A DNA stretch of 64,000 nt from Novosphingobium sp. KA1 (GTDB taxonomy: Bacteria; Pseudomonadota; Alphaproteobacteria; Sphingomonadales; Sphingomonadaceae). The notes under the pieces are model-generated. The model was not told the DNA's origin, made no database searches, and saw nothing but the letters and a program-made list of their open reading frames with translations. The DNA lies in contig NZ_CP021247.1 in assembly GCF_017309955.1 (NCBI RefSeq), forward strand, positions 869,501 through 933,500, read 5' to 3'. Each line of letters opens with the position of its first letter. Position 1 is the first letter of the stretch. The translations under genes were made by a program, and so were the position numbers. Shown here in pieces: positions 18,983 to 27,716 of this stretch.

Positions 18983-19258
18983 TTGGCACACCGTACATCA
19001 CTGACCGCCGGCGCCGTTGTCGCTGCGGCAGGCGCCATCACGCTAGGCGCGCTGACCGGCGCCGTTTTGCCCGCCGGAACCGATTCGGCTTCGGCCCGCT
19101 CCGATCGGCCTGCTCCGGCACAAGTGCGCCGCACCGCCGCGATTTCACACCAGCCTGCGCAAAGGGCGCTCGCCTCGAAGGGGACGTCACCAACTCCCCA
19201 GCCCCCGAGCGCCCCCGGGGACCGAGGCGCGAGCGCCCGGATCGAGCTTGCTCCCTAG
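18983..19258 (+). CDS. Possible small exported protein with TTG start
   Basis: A TTG preceded by AGAGGA at 7 nt opens a 91-codon frame. It starts AHRTSLTAGAVVAAAGAITL, continues GALTGAVLPAGTDSASA, and resembles a signal peptide or membrane anchor followed by a Pro/Ser/Ala-rich tail. There is no family match I can name. The frame continues open upstream, overlapping osmC out of frame, so coding is not proven. Its stop overlaps the stop of the convergent lipoprotein gene. Confidence 0.38.
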   Translation: MAHRTSLTAGAVVAAAGAITLGALTGAVLPAGTDSASARSDRPAPAQVRRTAAISHQPAQRALASKGTSPTPQPPSAPGDRGASARIELAP

Positions 19259-19767
19259 GAAGCAGCGCCGGCAATGGGCGCGCGGTCGCTCGACGCGCAG
19301 CCCTTGCGCACGTCATCATCGATCTTGAGCATCGCGCTGAACGGGTAACGCTTGCCCGACATGCCGTCGCTGCACGGCCCCGGCCCGATTGCCAGCGTGA
19401 ACGTGCGCGCCGGTTGCCCGCCTGCGCCGCCCTTGAACTCCCCGCTGTAGGATAGCCCGCCGCGTCCGGCAAAGCGCGAGACGCGGCCCTGTTCGCCATC
19501 GGGGCGTTCGGGCGTGCGGTAGGTCAGCACCTCGCCGCGAATCTCCGCGCTCCAGAACGGTTCGGTTCCGGCGATTCGCACCCCCTCGCCCGCTGCAATG
19601 CCATTCCATGGGTGGTGATCGTCGGCATCGCCGGGGACCGCGTTGGCGCCGCTGCGGTCGTGACATGCCCCCAGGAGCAGGCAGAACGCCAGTGCCGCGA
19701 CCACCAGGCCCGGCTCACCGCCGCCGAAACGGCTGCGCTTCATGCAAGTATCGGATCGCATTGACAT
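19255..19767 (-). CDS. Lipoprotein, COG3650-like
   Basis: The 170-aa protein has a lipoprotein signal peptide ending in the lipobox LLGAC (AALAFCLLLGACHDR). The mature part carries IAGTEPFWSAEIRGEVLTYR, which resembles the COG3650 type of uncharacterised exported proteins. It then reads FTLAIGPGPCSDGMSGKRYP and MLKIDDDVRKGCASS, with two Cys that could form a disulfide. The start may instead be the internal Met giving MKRSRFGGGEPG, eight codons in. Both leave the lipobox intact. Confidence 0.75.
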   Translation of the reverse strand: MSMRSDTCMKRSRFGGGEPGLVVAALAFCLLLGACHDRSGANAVPGDADDHHPWNGIAAGEGVRIAGTEPFWSAEIRGEVLTYRTPERPDGEQGRVSRFAGRGGLSYSGEFKGGAGGQPARTFTLAIGPGPCSDGMSGKRYPFSAMLKIDDDVRKGCASSDRAPIAGAAS

Positions 19768-19944
19768 GCCGGAAGCCTAACCGGGCCACCGCACCCCCGC
19801 AAGAGACGCCCGATTGCACTTGGCGCATCCTGCGAAATGGGAGCAGATTGCCGCGCCCGGCACGAGAAAACCGTCCGTTTTTCCCGAAATGACACGGTTT
19901 GCACGGGTTAGAGGCTAAGCACATAACTTGTCGGAGTTTTTCCA

Positions 19945-20030
19945 TACAGTTGCACTTTTGTCAACACTGGTGGCATTTGTTGCCATTGCGAACAACTCCC
20001 GCGCAACACATGTTGCACTGCAACAAGATA
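19945..20030 (+). promoter_or_regulatory. AT-rich leader with TGTTGCA/TGCAACA motifs
   Basis: This leader, of lower GC content, precedes the small exported-protein gene. It contains the perfect palindrome TGTTGCACTGCAACA (20011-20025). Further GTTGC or GCAAC cores occur at 19949, 19979 and 20003. The same core motif is clustered before the TonB receptor at 41513-41580. A shared DNA-binding regulator is a reasonable inference, but I cannot name one. The rest of the 19768-20079 gap shows nothing else I can identify. Confidence 0.5.
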
Positions 20031-20079
20031 AGAGATGCCCCGAGGCAATCTCCCGCTTCTTGAGAAAAAGGATTTTGCC

Positions 20080-20373
20080 ATGTTCAAGACTGTCTTTGCC
20101 GGTGCCGCCGCTCTTGCCGCCGTTTTCGCCACCTCTGCCCAGGCCGAAGACGCCCGCAGCTTCTCGCATGACGGCGTTCACTACAACTACACCACCGCCC
20201 AGAAGGGCAAGGTGACCGTGATCTCGGGCACCGCTTCGGGCCAGGTTCCGTTCCGCCTCTACGTCAGCGGCAACCGCGTGACCGGCACCTACAACTCGCG
20301 CAACGTCGACTTCCGTCTGGCCGACGCCCGCAACGCCCTCGCCACCGAGCAGGCTGCCGCCCTCACCCAGTAA
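20080..20373 (+). CDS. Small periplasmic protein of unknown function
   Basis: The chosen start gives MFKTVFAGAAALAAVFATSA, a signal peptide cut near AQAEDARS, with AAGGA 7 nt upstream. The mature protein of about 75 aa (SFSHDGVHYNYTTAQKGKVT, VISGTASGQVPFRLYVSGNR) is probably a small beta-sandwich. I do not recognise a named family. It has its own promoter-like AT-rich leader and a strong terminator, so it is a well-defined single-gene unit that may be abundantly expressed. Confidence 0.82.
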   Translation: MFKTVFAGAAALAAVFATSAQAEDARSFSHDGVHYNYTTAQKGKVTVISGTASGQVPFRLYVSGNRVTGTYNSRNVDFRLADARNALATEQAAALTQ

Positions 20374-20426
20374 GGGGAGGCGCCGCTGACGCCCCTCCCG
20401 GGCCGGCCAGCGCAGCCACGAGGTTT

Positions 20427-20465
20427 AAAAAAGGCCGCCGCTCCCATGGGAACGGCGGCCTTTTT
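20427..20465 (+). terminator. Strong Rho-independent terminator
   Basis: An A-tract is followed by AAGGCCGCCG, an inner palindrome TCCCATGGGA, then CGGCGGCCTTTTT. The stem is longer than 10 bp with a T-run on one side and A-run on the other. It can act in both directions, between the small exported-protein gene and the zinc-ribbon gene. Confidence 0.92.
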
Positions 20466-20513
20466 GCATGTCCGGTCGCTCACGCGGCTCCGGACCGGAA
20501 GACCAGACGCACT

Positions 20514-20909
20514 TCAATGCCGCCGGTCGAGCAGGGCCTTGTGGGAGACGAGGCGGATTTCGAGATCGCCGTCGTCGTCAACCCCGTGGGTCTCGCCGAT
20601 CCGGGCCCGCAGCACGGCGATCTCGTCCTCGCCGAGATCCGCGCCGATCGGGTAGCGGGCGATCACCAGCCCATCGACGACATCGACCACGCTGAAGTGG
20701 CTCGACAGGCAGGCCGCCGCCAGGGCATCGAGGTCCAGCCCTTCCGCCAGGCTCCAGGTCTTGCCCTCGCGCGAGCGGATCTCCTTGCGGCAAAACCGGC
20801 AGGTACACAGCACCGAGCCGTCTTCCTCCCGCCGTCGCCGTCCCTCGGGCTGGTGAGCGCCCTTGAACCAGCAAGGTGTCATCGCAAAGCTGTCGCGCCG
20901 TGTGTACAT
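20514..20909 (-). CDS. Hypothetical protein with CxC/CxxC zinc-ribbon-like N terminus
   Basis: The 131-aa protein carries CTCRFCRKEIRS at about residues 35-46 and another Cys at residue 13 (MTPCWFKGAH), which could bind zinc. The C-terminal half (SVVDVVDGLVIARYPIGADL, GEDEIAVLRARIGETHGVDD) is acidic and soluble. The start could be the internal Met giving MTPCWFKGAHQPEG. The family is unknown to me. It reads towards the terminator shared with the exported-protein gene. Confidence 0.65.
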   Translation of the reverse strand: MYTRRDSFAMTPCWFKGAHQPEGRRRREEDGSVLCTCRFCRKEIRSREGKTWSLAEGLDLDALAAACLSSHFSVVDVVDGLVIARYPIGADLGEDEIAVLRARIGETHGVDDDGDLEIRLVSHKALLDRRH

Positions 20910-21104
20910 CTTCTAAAATACCCTCACGGATTGAACTTAATCGTTTCACAAGGCCTCTTGCCGTGCGGTTATAGGCGGCATGCGGAACTATGCGGAGCCC
21001 GGGAGCGCGCCTGCCATGGCGCCTTTCCATTCACCGCACCGACAGGGCAGGCGGGCTACCCGCCTTGCCGCAAGCCAGGGCATGCAGACGGGACGCAAGT
21101 GATT

Positions 21105-21698
21105 ATGGGTGCAGGTAAATGGATGGTTCTGCTGCTGGTGGCGGGAGGTGGCGCCGGCGTAGGACTGGGTGTCGTCGCCAGCGGCCTCACCGCCGGGCCG
21201 CTGCGTCAGTGGACCGAGCGCTTCGGCCAGCATGACACGGCGCAAGGCAGCGACTTCGTGCGCTTCGAAGGCGCCGGCGGCGATGCCGCGCGCGATCGCG
21301 GCAGCCCGCACGGTCACGGCTACGACGACGAACAGGGCTATCCGCTCGAAGGCAGCGGCGAGGACTTCGCCTATGCCGCGCCGCCCGGCGCTCCGGCCTT
21401 CCAGCAGGCGCCGCCGCCGGACCAGATGATGATCCTGCAGGGGCCGGACGGACGTTACCGCCCGATGGGCTGGGCAGATCGCGACGACCCTGGCGACGAC
21501 CGGGACGACAATGCCGATGCCCCGCCGGGCTTCCGCCAGCGCCAGTTCACACCGGTACCGCAAGCCCTGCCACTCTCTCGCTCGCCCGCCGCGCGCCTGC
21601 CTGCCTCACCCCCGCTCGACGATGCCGCTGCGGCCGCGGCCGCCCGCGCCCGCGCCGCCGCCGACGAAGTGACCGCCGCCGAACACGCGACGAGCTAG
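21105..21698 (+). CDS. Membrane-anchored hypothetical protein, low-complexity C terminus
   Basis: The likely start gives MGAGKWMVLLLVAGGGAGVG, with an N-terminal membrane helix to about residue 27; an in-frame GTG two codons earlier is possible. The remainder of about 170 aa is acidic and Pro/Ala-rich (SPHGHGYDDEQGYPLEGSGE, APPGAPAFQQAPPPDQMMIL). It contains one ordered-looking motif (LQGPDGRYRPMGWADRDDPG) and ends in an Ala-rich helix. I cannot name a family. It is probably an inner-membrane anchored periplasmic protein. Confidence 0.6.
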   Translation: MGAGKWMVLLLVAGGGAGVGLGVVASGLTAGPLRQWTERFGQHDTAQGSDFVRFEGAGGDAARDRGSPHGHGYDDEQGYPLEGSGEDFAYAAPPGAPAFQQAPPPDQMMILQGPDGRYRPMGWADRDDPGDDRDDNADAPPGFRQRQFTPVPQALPLSRSPAARLPASPPLDDAAAAAAARARAAADEVTAAEHATS

Positions 21699-21757
21699 GC
21701 CGTAAACTCATCCATGAATGCCCGCAGGGTCATTTCCAGGGCTGCGCCAGCCCGCCC

Positions 21758-22177
21758 CTAACCCAGCGTCAGGAAGATCTCCGCCTCGATCACCCAGTCG
21801 CCGCCCGCCTCGCGCCATTTGGCGACATAGCTGCCCGAAGCGGTAGTGGTGCCTGCTGCATCGCGGCCCTGCCAGGCGCCGTATTCCATGGCGATCGGCA
21901 GTGCCGGCGAGATCTCCAGGCGTTCGGGCGCGCGGACATAGACCATGCGCCCGTCGCCCGCGAACTCGCGGCGCCAGACTTTCACCTGCCCCATGCGCCC
22001 GGCAATCACCGCGCTGTCGGTGCCCGTCACCATGACGCAGTCGCGTGCGAGGATCGGACCGATCGCAGCCGCATCGCCATCGGCTATCGCCCGGTTGAAG
22101 GCAGCGCGGCGCGCGCGGATCGCCAGTTCGGCGGAAACATCGGCGGAAGCACGGTTTGTCGGGAGGTCTGTGGCCAT
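21758..22177 (-). CDS. NTF2-like (SnoaL/DUF4440-type) protein
   Basis: This 139-aa protein begins MATDLPTNRASADVSAELAI. It has the NTF2-fold pattern of small ketosteroid-isomerase-like proteins: ARRAAFNRAIADGDAAAIGP, LARDCVMVTGTDSAVIAGRM, and a C-terminal sheet GSYVAKWREAGGDWVIEAEI. The reaction or ligand is unknown. The start was chosen because upstream in-frame residues are Arg/Ser-rich and look non-coding. It is divergent from the PBP gene. Confidence 0.8.
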   Translation of the reverse strand: MATDLPTNRASADVSAELAIRARRAAFNRAIADGDAAAIGPILARDCVMVTGTDSAVIAGRMGQVKVWRREFAGDGRMVYVRAPERLEISPALPIAMEYGAWQGRDAAGTTTASGSYVAKWREAGGDWVIEAEIFLTLG

Positions 22178-22350
22178 GCCCGCCTTGTGCCAGCCGGCGC
22201 ACGGTGTTTCCAGTGCGACGGAGCGTCTCGCCCCTGCCACTCTCCGCAATATGGCGGCGCTTTCTGTTAAGGGCGGGTTACAAAACCCGCGTCCATGGGC
22301 TAGAGAGCGCTCGGACCGCTCGGTCCGTAAAAGGGATCTGCACCTAGAAA

Positions 22351-24630
22351 ATGGCCAAGAATACCGGCCGGAGCCGCTCGCCCGGCGAGCCCTCCTCGAA
22401 TCCGAACCGCTCGAAACCGCAGCAATCGTCGTTCCTCGGCCGTCTTGCGCGGCGCGTGGCCATCTGGGGCGGCGCACTGGTCCTGCTGGCCGCGATCGGC
22501 CTTGGCACCGCGGTTGCCGTGACGATGAGCCAGTTGCCCGCCTTCGACGCGCTCAAGAGCAGCCAGAACGGCCAGATGATCGTCGTGCGCGCGCGTGACG
22601 GCAGCGAACTCGTCTCGCTCGGGCCGAGCTATGGCAAGTGGCTGAGCTACAACGAGATCCCGCCGGTCATGCGCGGTGCGATGGTCTCGGTCGAGGATCG
22701 CCGTTTCCGCGAGCATATCGGCATCGACGCGCTTGGCCTGGTGCGCGCGGTCTACGTCTCGCTGACCACCGGTGGCCGCGCCAAGGCCACCTCGACGATC
22801 ACCCAGCAGCTTGCCCGCAACGTGTTCCTCAACAACAGCCGCTCGATGACCCGCAAGGCCCGCGAAGCGGTGCTGGCACTGGCGCTGGAACGCAAGTTCT
22901 CCAAGGACCAGATCCTCGAACTCTATCTCAACAAGGTCTATTTCGGCGGCGGCGCCTATGGCATCGACGCGGCCAGCCGCAAGTTCTTCGGCCACCCCGC
23001 CACCGAACTGTCGACTGCCGAGGCCGCGATCATCGCCGGTCTGGTGAAGGCGCCTTCGAACTACTCGCCCACGGCAGACCTCGACGCCGCCAAGTCGCGC
23101 GGCGAAGTGGTGCTCGGCCTGATGGTCAAGAACGGCGCGATCACGCAAGCAGACGCCGATCGGGCCGACATCGCCGACGTTGCCGTGGTCCACGAAAAGG
23201 GCCAGAATTCGGTCCGCTACTTCACCGACTGGGCGCTGCCCCAGCTCGACATGCTGCTGCCCGACACCAACGAGCCGATCGAGGTCTGGACCACGCTCGA
23301 CCCGAAGATGCAGCAGGCCGCCACCAGTTCGATCGCCGCCAATGCCCCCAAGGGGGCGCAGGGCGCACTGGTCAGCCTTGACCGCGACGGCGCCGTGCTC
23401 GCCATGGTCGGCGGCACCGACTACGTGAACTCGAACTATAACCGCGCCACCAATGCCGTGCGCCAGCCCGGTTCGTCGTGGAAGCTGTTTGTCTATCTCT
23501 CGGCGCTCGAAGCCGGCTACACCCCCGACGACCGGGTGATGGACGAACCGGTCACCATCGACGGATGGAGCCCGCAGAACGACGGCCGCAACTTCGCCGG
23601 CCAGATCGATATCCGCACCGCCTTTGCCTATTCGAAAAACACCGTCGCCGCCCAGCTCGGCAGCGAAGTGGGCTTCGGCACGGTTGCCTCGATGGCGCGC
23701 CGCTTCGGCATCACCACTCCGATCAACACCAAGCCGGCGATGGTGCTGGGCACCTCCGAAGTGCGGGTGATCGACATGACCCGCGCCTTCGCGGCGATCT
23801 CCGCCGGTGGCACCTCGGTCGAGCCCTACGGCATCGTCAAGGTCACCACCACCTCGGGCGAAGTGCTCTACCAGCACAAGTCGGCGCGCGGCCAGGTCCT
23901 CGTGCCGCCCAACGTGGCTGCCGAGATCACCGACCTGCTGCAGACAACGGTTGCCACCGGCACCGGCCGCGCCGCGCAGATCGGGCGCCCGGTGGCGGGC
24001 AAGACCGGCACCACCAGCTCGAACAAGGACGGCTGGTTCCTCGGCTTCTCCAGCGGCATCACCACCGGCGTGTGGATGGGCCGCGACGATGCCAAGCCGG
24101 TGCGCGGGCTCTCCGGCGGCCATGCCCCGGCGCGCGCCTTTGCCGACTACATGAAGGTTGCCGTCTCGAACCGCCCGGTCGAGCAGTTCCAGACCGAAGT
24201 GAAGCTGCCCGAATGGCAGCTGGAACCCGACGACGAAGCCCTGCAGGGCAGCCCGGACGACTATTACTACGTCGACGAGAACGGCAACGTCGTCCATCCC
24301 GGCGCCAATGGCGAGCAGGGCGACGACCAGCCCCGCTACGAGGATGGCAGCGTCGGTCCGGGCCCCGGCCCCGGTGCCCCGCAGATGCCCGACTACGGCC
24401 CCGGTGCGGCATCGGCTCCTGGCCAGCGTACGCCCAGTAACGGTGGCGGCGGTTCCGGCAACGGCTCCGGCTCCGGTAGCGTGCCACCTGCCGCCAGCCC
24501 CGACTTCCTCAACCGTGCCACCGGGCGCTCTTCCTCGGAAGAAAGCCAGCGCACGCGCCAGAGCCCGGCCAACACCAACGCCCCGCGCGCCGTCCGCACC
24601 CCGGCGCCGGAACGCACCCCAGGCGCCTGA
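22351..24630 (+). CDS. Class A penicillin-binding protein (PBP1A family)
   Basis: This is a bifunctional peptidoglycan glycosyltransferase/transpeptidase in the inner membrane. One membrane helix lies at about residues 36-58. The GT51 domain has the catalytic Glu in SVEDRRFREHIGID (E115), then TSTITQQLARNVFLNNS and ALALERKFSKDQILELYLNK. The transpeptidase domain has SxxK in QPGSSWKLF (S375/K378), SxN at S428-K-N430 and KTGT at 551-554. From about residue 635 the tail is acidic, Gly/Pro/Ser-rich and probably disordered. The length of 759 aa suits the family. It is monocistronic and ends at a strong terminator. Confidence 0.95.
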   Translation: MAKNTGRSRSPGEPSSNPNRSKPQQSSFLGRLARRVAIWGGALVLLAAIGLGTAVAVTMSQLPAFDALKSSQNGQMIVVRARDGSELVSLGPSYGKWLSYNEIPPVMRGAMVSVEDRRFREHIGIDALGLVRAVYVSLTTGGRAKATSTITQQLARNVFLNNSRSMTRKAREAVLALALERKFSKDQILELYLNKVYFGGGAYGIDAASRKFFGHPATELSTAEAAIIAGLVKAPSNYSPTADLDAAKSRGEVVLGLMVKNGAITQADADRADIADVAVVHEKGQNSVRYFTDWALPQLDMLLPDTNEPIEVWTTLDPKMQQAATSSIAANAPKGAQGALVSLDRDGAVLAMVGGTDYVNSNYNRATNAVRQPGSSWKLFVYLSALEAGYTPDDRVMDEPVTIDGWSPQNDGRNFAGQIDIRTAFAYSKNTVAAQLGSEVGFGTVASMARRFGITTPINTKPAMVLGTSEVRVIDMTRAFAAISAGGTSVEPYGIVKVTTTSGEVLYQHKSARGQVLVPPNVAAEITDLLQTTVATGTGRAAQIGRPVAGKTGTTSSNKDGWFLGFSSGITTGVWMGRDDAKPVRGLSGGHAPARAFADYMKVAVSNRPVEQFQTEVKLPEWQLEPDDEALQGSPDDYYYVDENGNVVHPGANGEQGDDQPRYEDGSVGPGPGPGAPQMPDYGPGAASAPGQRTPSNGGGGSGNGSGSGSVPPAASPDFLNRATGRSSSEESQRTRQSPANTNAPRAVRTPAPERTPGA

Positions 24631-24661
24631 CGCCGGATTGGCCAGACGATCACGACACACG

Positions 24662-24692
24662 AAAAGGGGCCGGAAATCCGGCCCCTTTTTTT
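24662..24692 (+). terminator. Rho-independent terminator after the PBP gene
   Basis: The stem is AAAAGGGGCCGG / CCGGCCCCTTTT with an AAAT loop, followed by a run of T. It lies between the convergent PBP and msrB genes and may serve both. Confidence 0.92.
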
Positions 24693-24719
24693 ATACGCTG
24701 GTGCGCCCGCTGCCGGGGC

Positions 24720-25124
24720 TCAGCCCTGCGCCTCGGGCGTGAAGTCCAGCGAGGCGCTATTGATGCAGTAGCGCAGGCCGGTCGGCGCGGGGCCATCGGG
24801 AAACACGTGGCCAAGGTGTCCCTCGCACCTGGCGCAGCGCACTTCGGTACGGATCATGCCATGCGAGGTATCGATATGCTCGTCGATCGCACCGGCCTCG
24901 GCAGGCGCGGTGTAGCTCGGCCAGCCGCAGCCGGAATTGAACTTGTCGTCCGACTGGAACAGCGGCGCCCCGCAGCCTGCGCAAGTATAGAGCCCGGCCT
25001 GCTTGTTGCCGTCGTACTTGCCGGTGAAGGCGCGCTCGGTGCCGGCCTCGCGCAGCACATGATACTGCTCGGGGCTCAGCTTCTCGCGCCACTGCGCATC
25101 GGTGAGGTGGATCTTGTCGGTCAT
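24720..25124 (-). CDS. msrB: Peptide-methionine (R)-S-oxide reductase MsrB
   Basis: MsrB reduces the R-form of methionine sulfoxide in proteins. The zinc-binding CxxC pairs are present ([12 protein letters not shown] and [14 protein letters not shown]). The catalytic Cys lies in [20 protein letters not shown] is diagnostic. The ATG giving [20 protein letters not shown] is preceded by AAGGAGA, which fixes the start at 134 aa. The enzyme fits the oxidative-defence set also seen with ahpCF and the OsmC-like gene. Confidence 0.95.
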   Translation of the reverse strand: MTDKIHLTDAQWREKLSPEQYHVLREAGTERAFTGKYDGNKQAGLYTCAGCGAPLFQSDDKFNSGCGWPSYTAPAEAGAIDEHIDTSHGMIRTEVRCARCEGHLGHVFPDGPAPTGLRYCINSASLDFTPEAQG

Positions 25125-25239
25125 CGGCGTCTCCTTGAGCGCGCATATGGGAGGGCGGGGCCCGCCTTTCCAGTCTCCTTCAATGGCGATGCACCATCGC
25201 TGTGCTAGAAGAAGGTCTGGAACCGCTTGAGGAAACACC

Positions 25240-26226
25240 ATGCGCGAACCGCGTGAACGGGGACCGCCCGCTCTCGGCCCCGGTCTGATCTGGGGCATCG
25301 AATTCACGCCTGAGGGCAACCGCGCGGTGGAAGACTGCAACAGCCCCCATGACGGCCGCCTGCGCTGGCTGCATCTCAACCTTGCCGATCACGGCACCCG
25401 CCTGTGGGTGGAGACCACGCCCGAATTGCCCGCCGCCGCGCGCGAGGTCCTGCTCTCGCAGGACCGCCACCAGCGCGCGCTGGTCGATCCCGTCACCGTT
25501 GCCTGCGTGCTGCACGATTTCGAGCGCGATTTCGATAGCGAGGACACCGGCCGGATCGGCGCGCTGCACATGGCACTGACCGGCAACCTGATCGTCTCGG
25601 CGCGCCATCATCCGGTCGGCTCGGCGGACATCGTCCATCGCCGCCTCAGCGGAAGCGAGATGGCGATGACGCCGCCGCGCGCGCTCGACATGATGGTGAG
25701 CGCGATGCTGGAGAACTTCGGCCGCGTGATCGCCCGCCTCTCGGGCGAAGTGCAGGCCGCCGAGGACGCGCTGGTCGAAGACCGCCCGGTGCCCGGCAGT
25801 CACCGCCTGCTTGACGTGCGCCGCCGCCTCGCCCAGCTCCACCGGATGCTCGACGGCATGAAAAGCGTGTTCCGCCGGCTCGAAATCGACGATGACCTGC
25901 CCGCCGACATGCTGCCCACGGTCGAGAAACTCTCGCAGCGGGTACAGGGCGTGGGCGGCGACATCATCAGCGTGCTCAACCAGTTGCGCTCGGTGCGCGA
26001 CGAGATCAACGACCAGTCGAACCAGCGGGTCAACCAGAACCTCTACCTGCTTTCGGTCATGACCGCGCTGATGCTGCCCGCCACGCTGGTGACGGGCATC
26101 TTCGGCATGAACACCGGCGACCTGCCGCTGGTCGGCCACCACGGCACCGTCGGCGCCACGGTGCTGGCGGCCGGATCGGCGCTGGCGACCTTCCTGTTCC
26201 TCAGGGGGCGCGGGTTCTTCCGTTAG
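25240..26226 (+). CDS. CorA-family divalent cation transporter (ZntB-like)
   Basis: This is a 328-aa pentameric CorA-type channel subunit. The large N-terminal cytoplasmic domain is followed by a long helix ([20 protein letters not shown]) and two C-terminal membrane helices ([20 protein letters not shown] and [18 protein letters not shown]). The signature loop is GMNTGDLPL, a variant of the canonical GMN-x-MPE; a variant loop is seen in ZntB-type Zn transporters. The cation is therefore uncertain. Basic residues end the protein (RGRGFFR). Confidence 0.85.
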   Translation: MREPRERGPPALGPGLIWGIEFTPEGNRAVEDCNSPHDGRLRWLHLNLADHGTRLWVETTPELPAAAREVLLSQDRHQRALVDPVTVACVLHDFERDFDSEDTGRIGALHMALTGNLIVSARHHPVGSADIVHRRLSGSEMAMTPPRALDMMVSAMLENFGRVIARLSGEVQAAEDALVEDRPVPGSHRLLDVRRRLAQLHRMLDGMKSVFRRLEIDDDLPADMLPTVEKLSQRVQGVGGDIISVLNQLRSVRDEINDQSNQRVNQNLYLLSVMTALMLPATLVTGIFGMNTGDLPLVGHHGTVGATVLAAGSALATFLFLRGRGFFR

Positions 26227-26230
26227 AGTC

Positions 26231-26290
26231 TGTTTGAAAAATACCCGAAAGGGCATTTTTAGAGCGGCACCAGCCCGCTCCCCCACCCGA
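26231..26290. repeat. Half copy of the GCGGCACC palindromic element
   Basis: TGTTTGAAAAATACCC-GAAA-GGGCATTTTT is followed after four bases by GCGGCACCAGCCCGCTCCCC. This is the flanking hairpin plus one arm of the element seen in full at 60378-60514; the second arm is missing. It lies between convergent genes, where the hairpin probably terminates transcription. Confidence 0.75.
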
Positions 26291-26319
26291 GAACCCGGAA
26301 AACGTGAAAAACCGGAAAC

Positions 26320-27195
26320 TCAGAGCGTCTCGTAGAGCGCCAGCATCCGCTGCCACGCCCTGTCTGCCGCATCGGGATCCCACGAGGGCGAATCGGGCAC
26401 GCACCAGCCATGGTCGGCAGGATAGACCTCGACTTCGGCGGGCCGGTTCGCAGCGGCTGCGGCCCTCTGCAGTTCGGTCTTCTGGTCGGGCTGCCTGGCG
26501 TCGTCATTGCGGGCGATGGCAAAGAGGAACCCGGCCCGCGTCCTGGCGATCAGGCGGTGCGGACTGTCCGGCGCATCGCTCACCAGCCCCGCCCCGTGGA
26601 GCGAGGCCGCCGCGCGCACATGGACAGGTTCGGCAGCGGCGGCGCGCACGGCGAAAGGACCGCCCATGCAATAACCATGACTGCCGATGCCGCGCTTGCC
26701 GTCGACCGCAGGATCGCCCCGCAGGAAGGCGACATAGGCCCTGGCATCGCGGGTGATCGCATCGGGGGTCAGCGCCGCGCGCAGCGGCGCGACCTTGGCC
26801 TGGCCTTCCGCCGTGCGGTAGTCCGAAAAACTCTCGAAGGTTGGCGCCGGGCCGCCGCGATAATAGGGGTTCACGCATAGCACCGCGTAGCCTTCCGCCG
26901 CGAGCCTGCGCGCCATGATCTTCTTCGTCTCCCGCAGCCCCGCAATATCGGGCCACATGATCACACCCCCATGCGCGCCTTTGGCCGGGTGCACAAAAAA
27001 GGCGTCCGCCACCCCGTCGTCGGTGGTGATCGAGACCATCTTTTCCTGCACGTCGCTGCCGGCGGACTTGGGACCGAGCCCGGCGGCGCAGCCTGCCAGT
27101 GCGATGCTGGCGCCCAGCGCGGAAAATTCGCGGCGATTGAGCCCGCGGCGGGCGAGGTTGGCCTCTTCGGCCTCGGCGGTGAAGTCGTCACACAT
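26320..27195 (-). CDS. Dienelactone hydrolase family protein, Tat/lipoprotein-like leader
   Basis: This is an alpha/beta hydrolase of the DLH family. The nucleophile elbow GIGSHGYCMGG carries the Cys typical of dienelactone hydrolases, and the C-terminal His lies in YPADHGWCVPDS. The N terminus (LNRREFSALGASIALAGCAA) has a twin-arginine-like motif and a lipobox, so the enzyme may be exported and lipidated; this is an inference. The substrate is unknown. The length of 291 aa is longer than cytosolic DLH because of the leader. Confidence 0.85.
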   Translation of the reverse strand: MCDDFTAEAEEANLARRGLNRREFSALGASIALAGCAAGLGPKSAGSDVQEKMVSITTDDGVADAFFVHPAKGAHGGVIMWPDIAGLRETKKIMARRLAAEGYAVLCVNPYYRGGPAPTFESFSDYRTAEGQAKVAPLRAALTPDAITRDARAYVAFLRGDPAVDGKRGIGSHGYCMGGPFAVRAAAAEPVHVRAAASLHGAGLVSDAPDSPHRLIARTRAGFLFAIARNDDARQPDQKTELQRAAAAANRPAEVEVYPADHGWCVPDSPSWDPDAADRAWQRMLALYETL

Positions 27196-27290
27196 CGAAA
27201 GGGCGGGTCCGCTGCTGCTTCGAGGAAGACGCCGAGGCTAGCCCGCGGCAAGGCCGATGACCAGCCCCGGCCTGGCTTTCGACAGCAGAA

Positions 27291-27707
27291 TCAATCGGCC
27301 TCAGTCAGTGCGCCATGGAAGTTGAGCTCGATGTTCACCGCATTGGGATCGACCAGGAAGATCTGCGCGAGCCCAAGTGCGGGATGTTCGTTCACTCGGT
27401 GCGGCAGGCCGAGCGCCGCGATCCGTGCGCGCATCTCCGCGTAGCCCGAGCAGCGCAGCGCGAAATGGTGAAGCGCATTGGTCGGCTCACCGGGGCGATA
27501 GGCGTCGTAGCGCCCGCGCGCGGTCGTGCGGTCGACCAGATGGACAACCGCGTTGCCCTCGCCGTCGCGCATCCAGTAACCGGCAATATGCGCGGCGACG
27601 GTCGGGTTGGGGCTGCGGGAGAGGCCTAGCACGTCCTCGTAGAAACGGGCCGTGGCCTCCAGGTCGTCGGTCAGGACATTGACATGATCGATACCGCTGA
27701 CCGCCAT
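27291..27707 (-). CDS. VOC superfamily (glyoxalase/dioxygenase-like) protein
   Basis: This 138-aa protein has the vicinal oxygen chelate fold. It begins MAVSGIDHVNVLTDDLEATA with the first metal His, followed by RFYEDVLGLSRSPNP. The second His and Glu positions are plausible in TNALHHFALRCSGYAEMRAR and FLVDPNAVNIELNF. Members include glyoxalases, extradiol dioxygenases and resistance proteins; sequence alone does not choose. It lies 9 nt downstream of purU, so it is probably co-transcribed with it. Confidence 0.87.
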   Translation of the reverse strand: MAVSGIDHVNVLTDDLEATARFYEDVLGLSRSPNPTVAAHIAGYWMRDGEGNAVVHLVDRTTARGRYDAYRPGEPTNALHHFALRCSGYAEMRARIAALGLPHRVNEHPALGLAQIFLVDPNAVNIELNFHGALTEAD

Positions 27708-27716
27708 AAAACCCTC

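Noticed and set aside
22300..24660. A 786-codon minus-strand frame opposite the class A PBP gene
   Set aside because: The plus strand holds all transglycosylase and transpeptidase motifs; the opposite frame is composition-driven.
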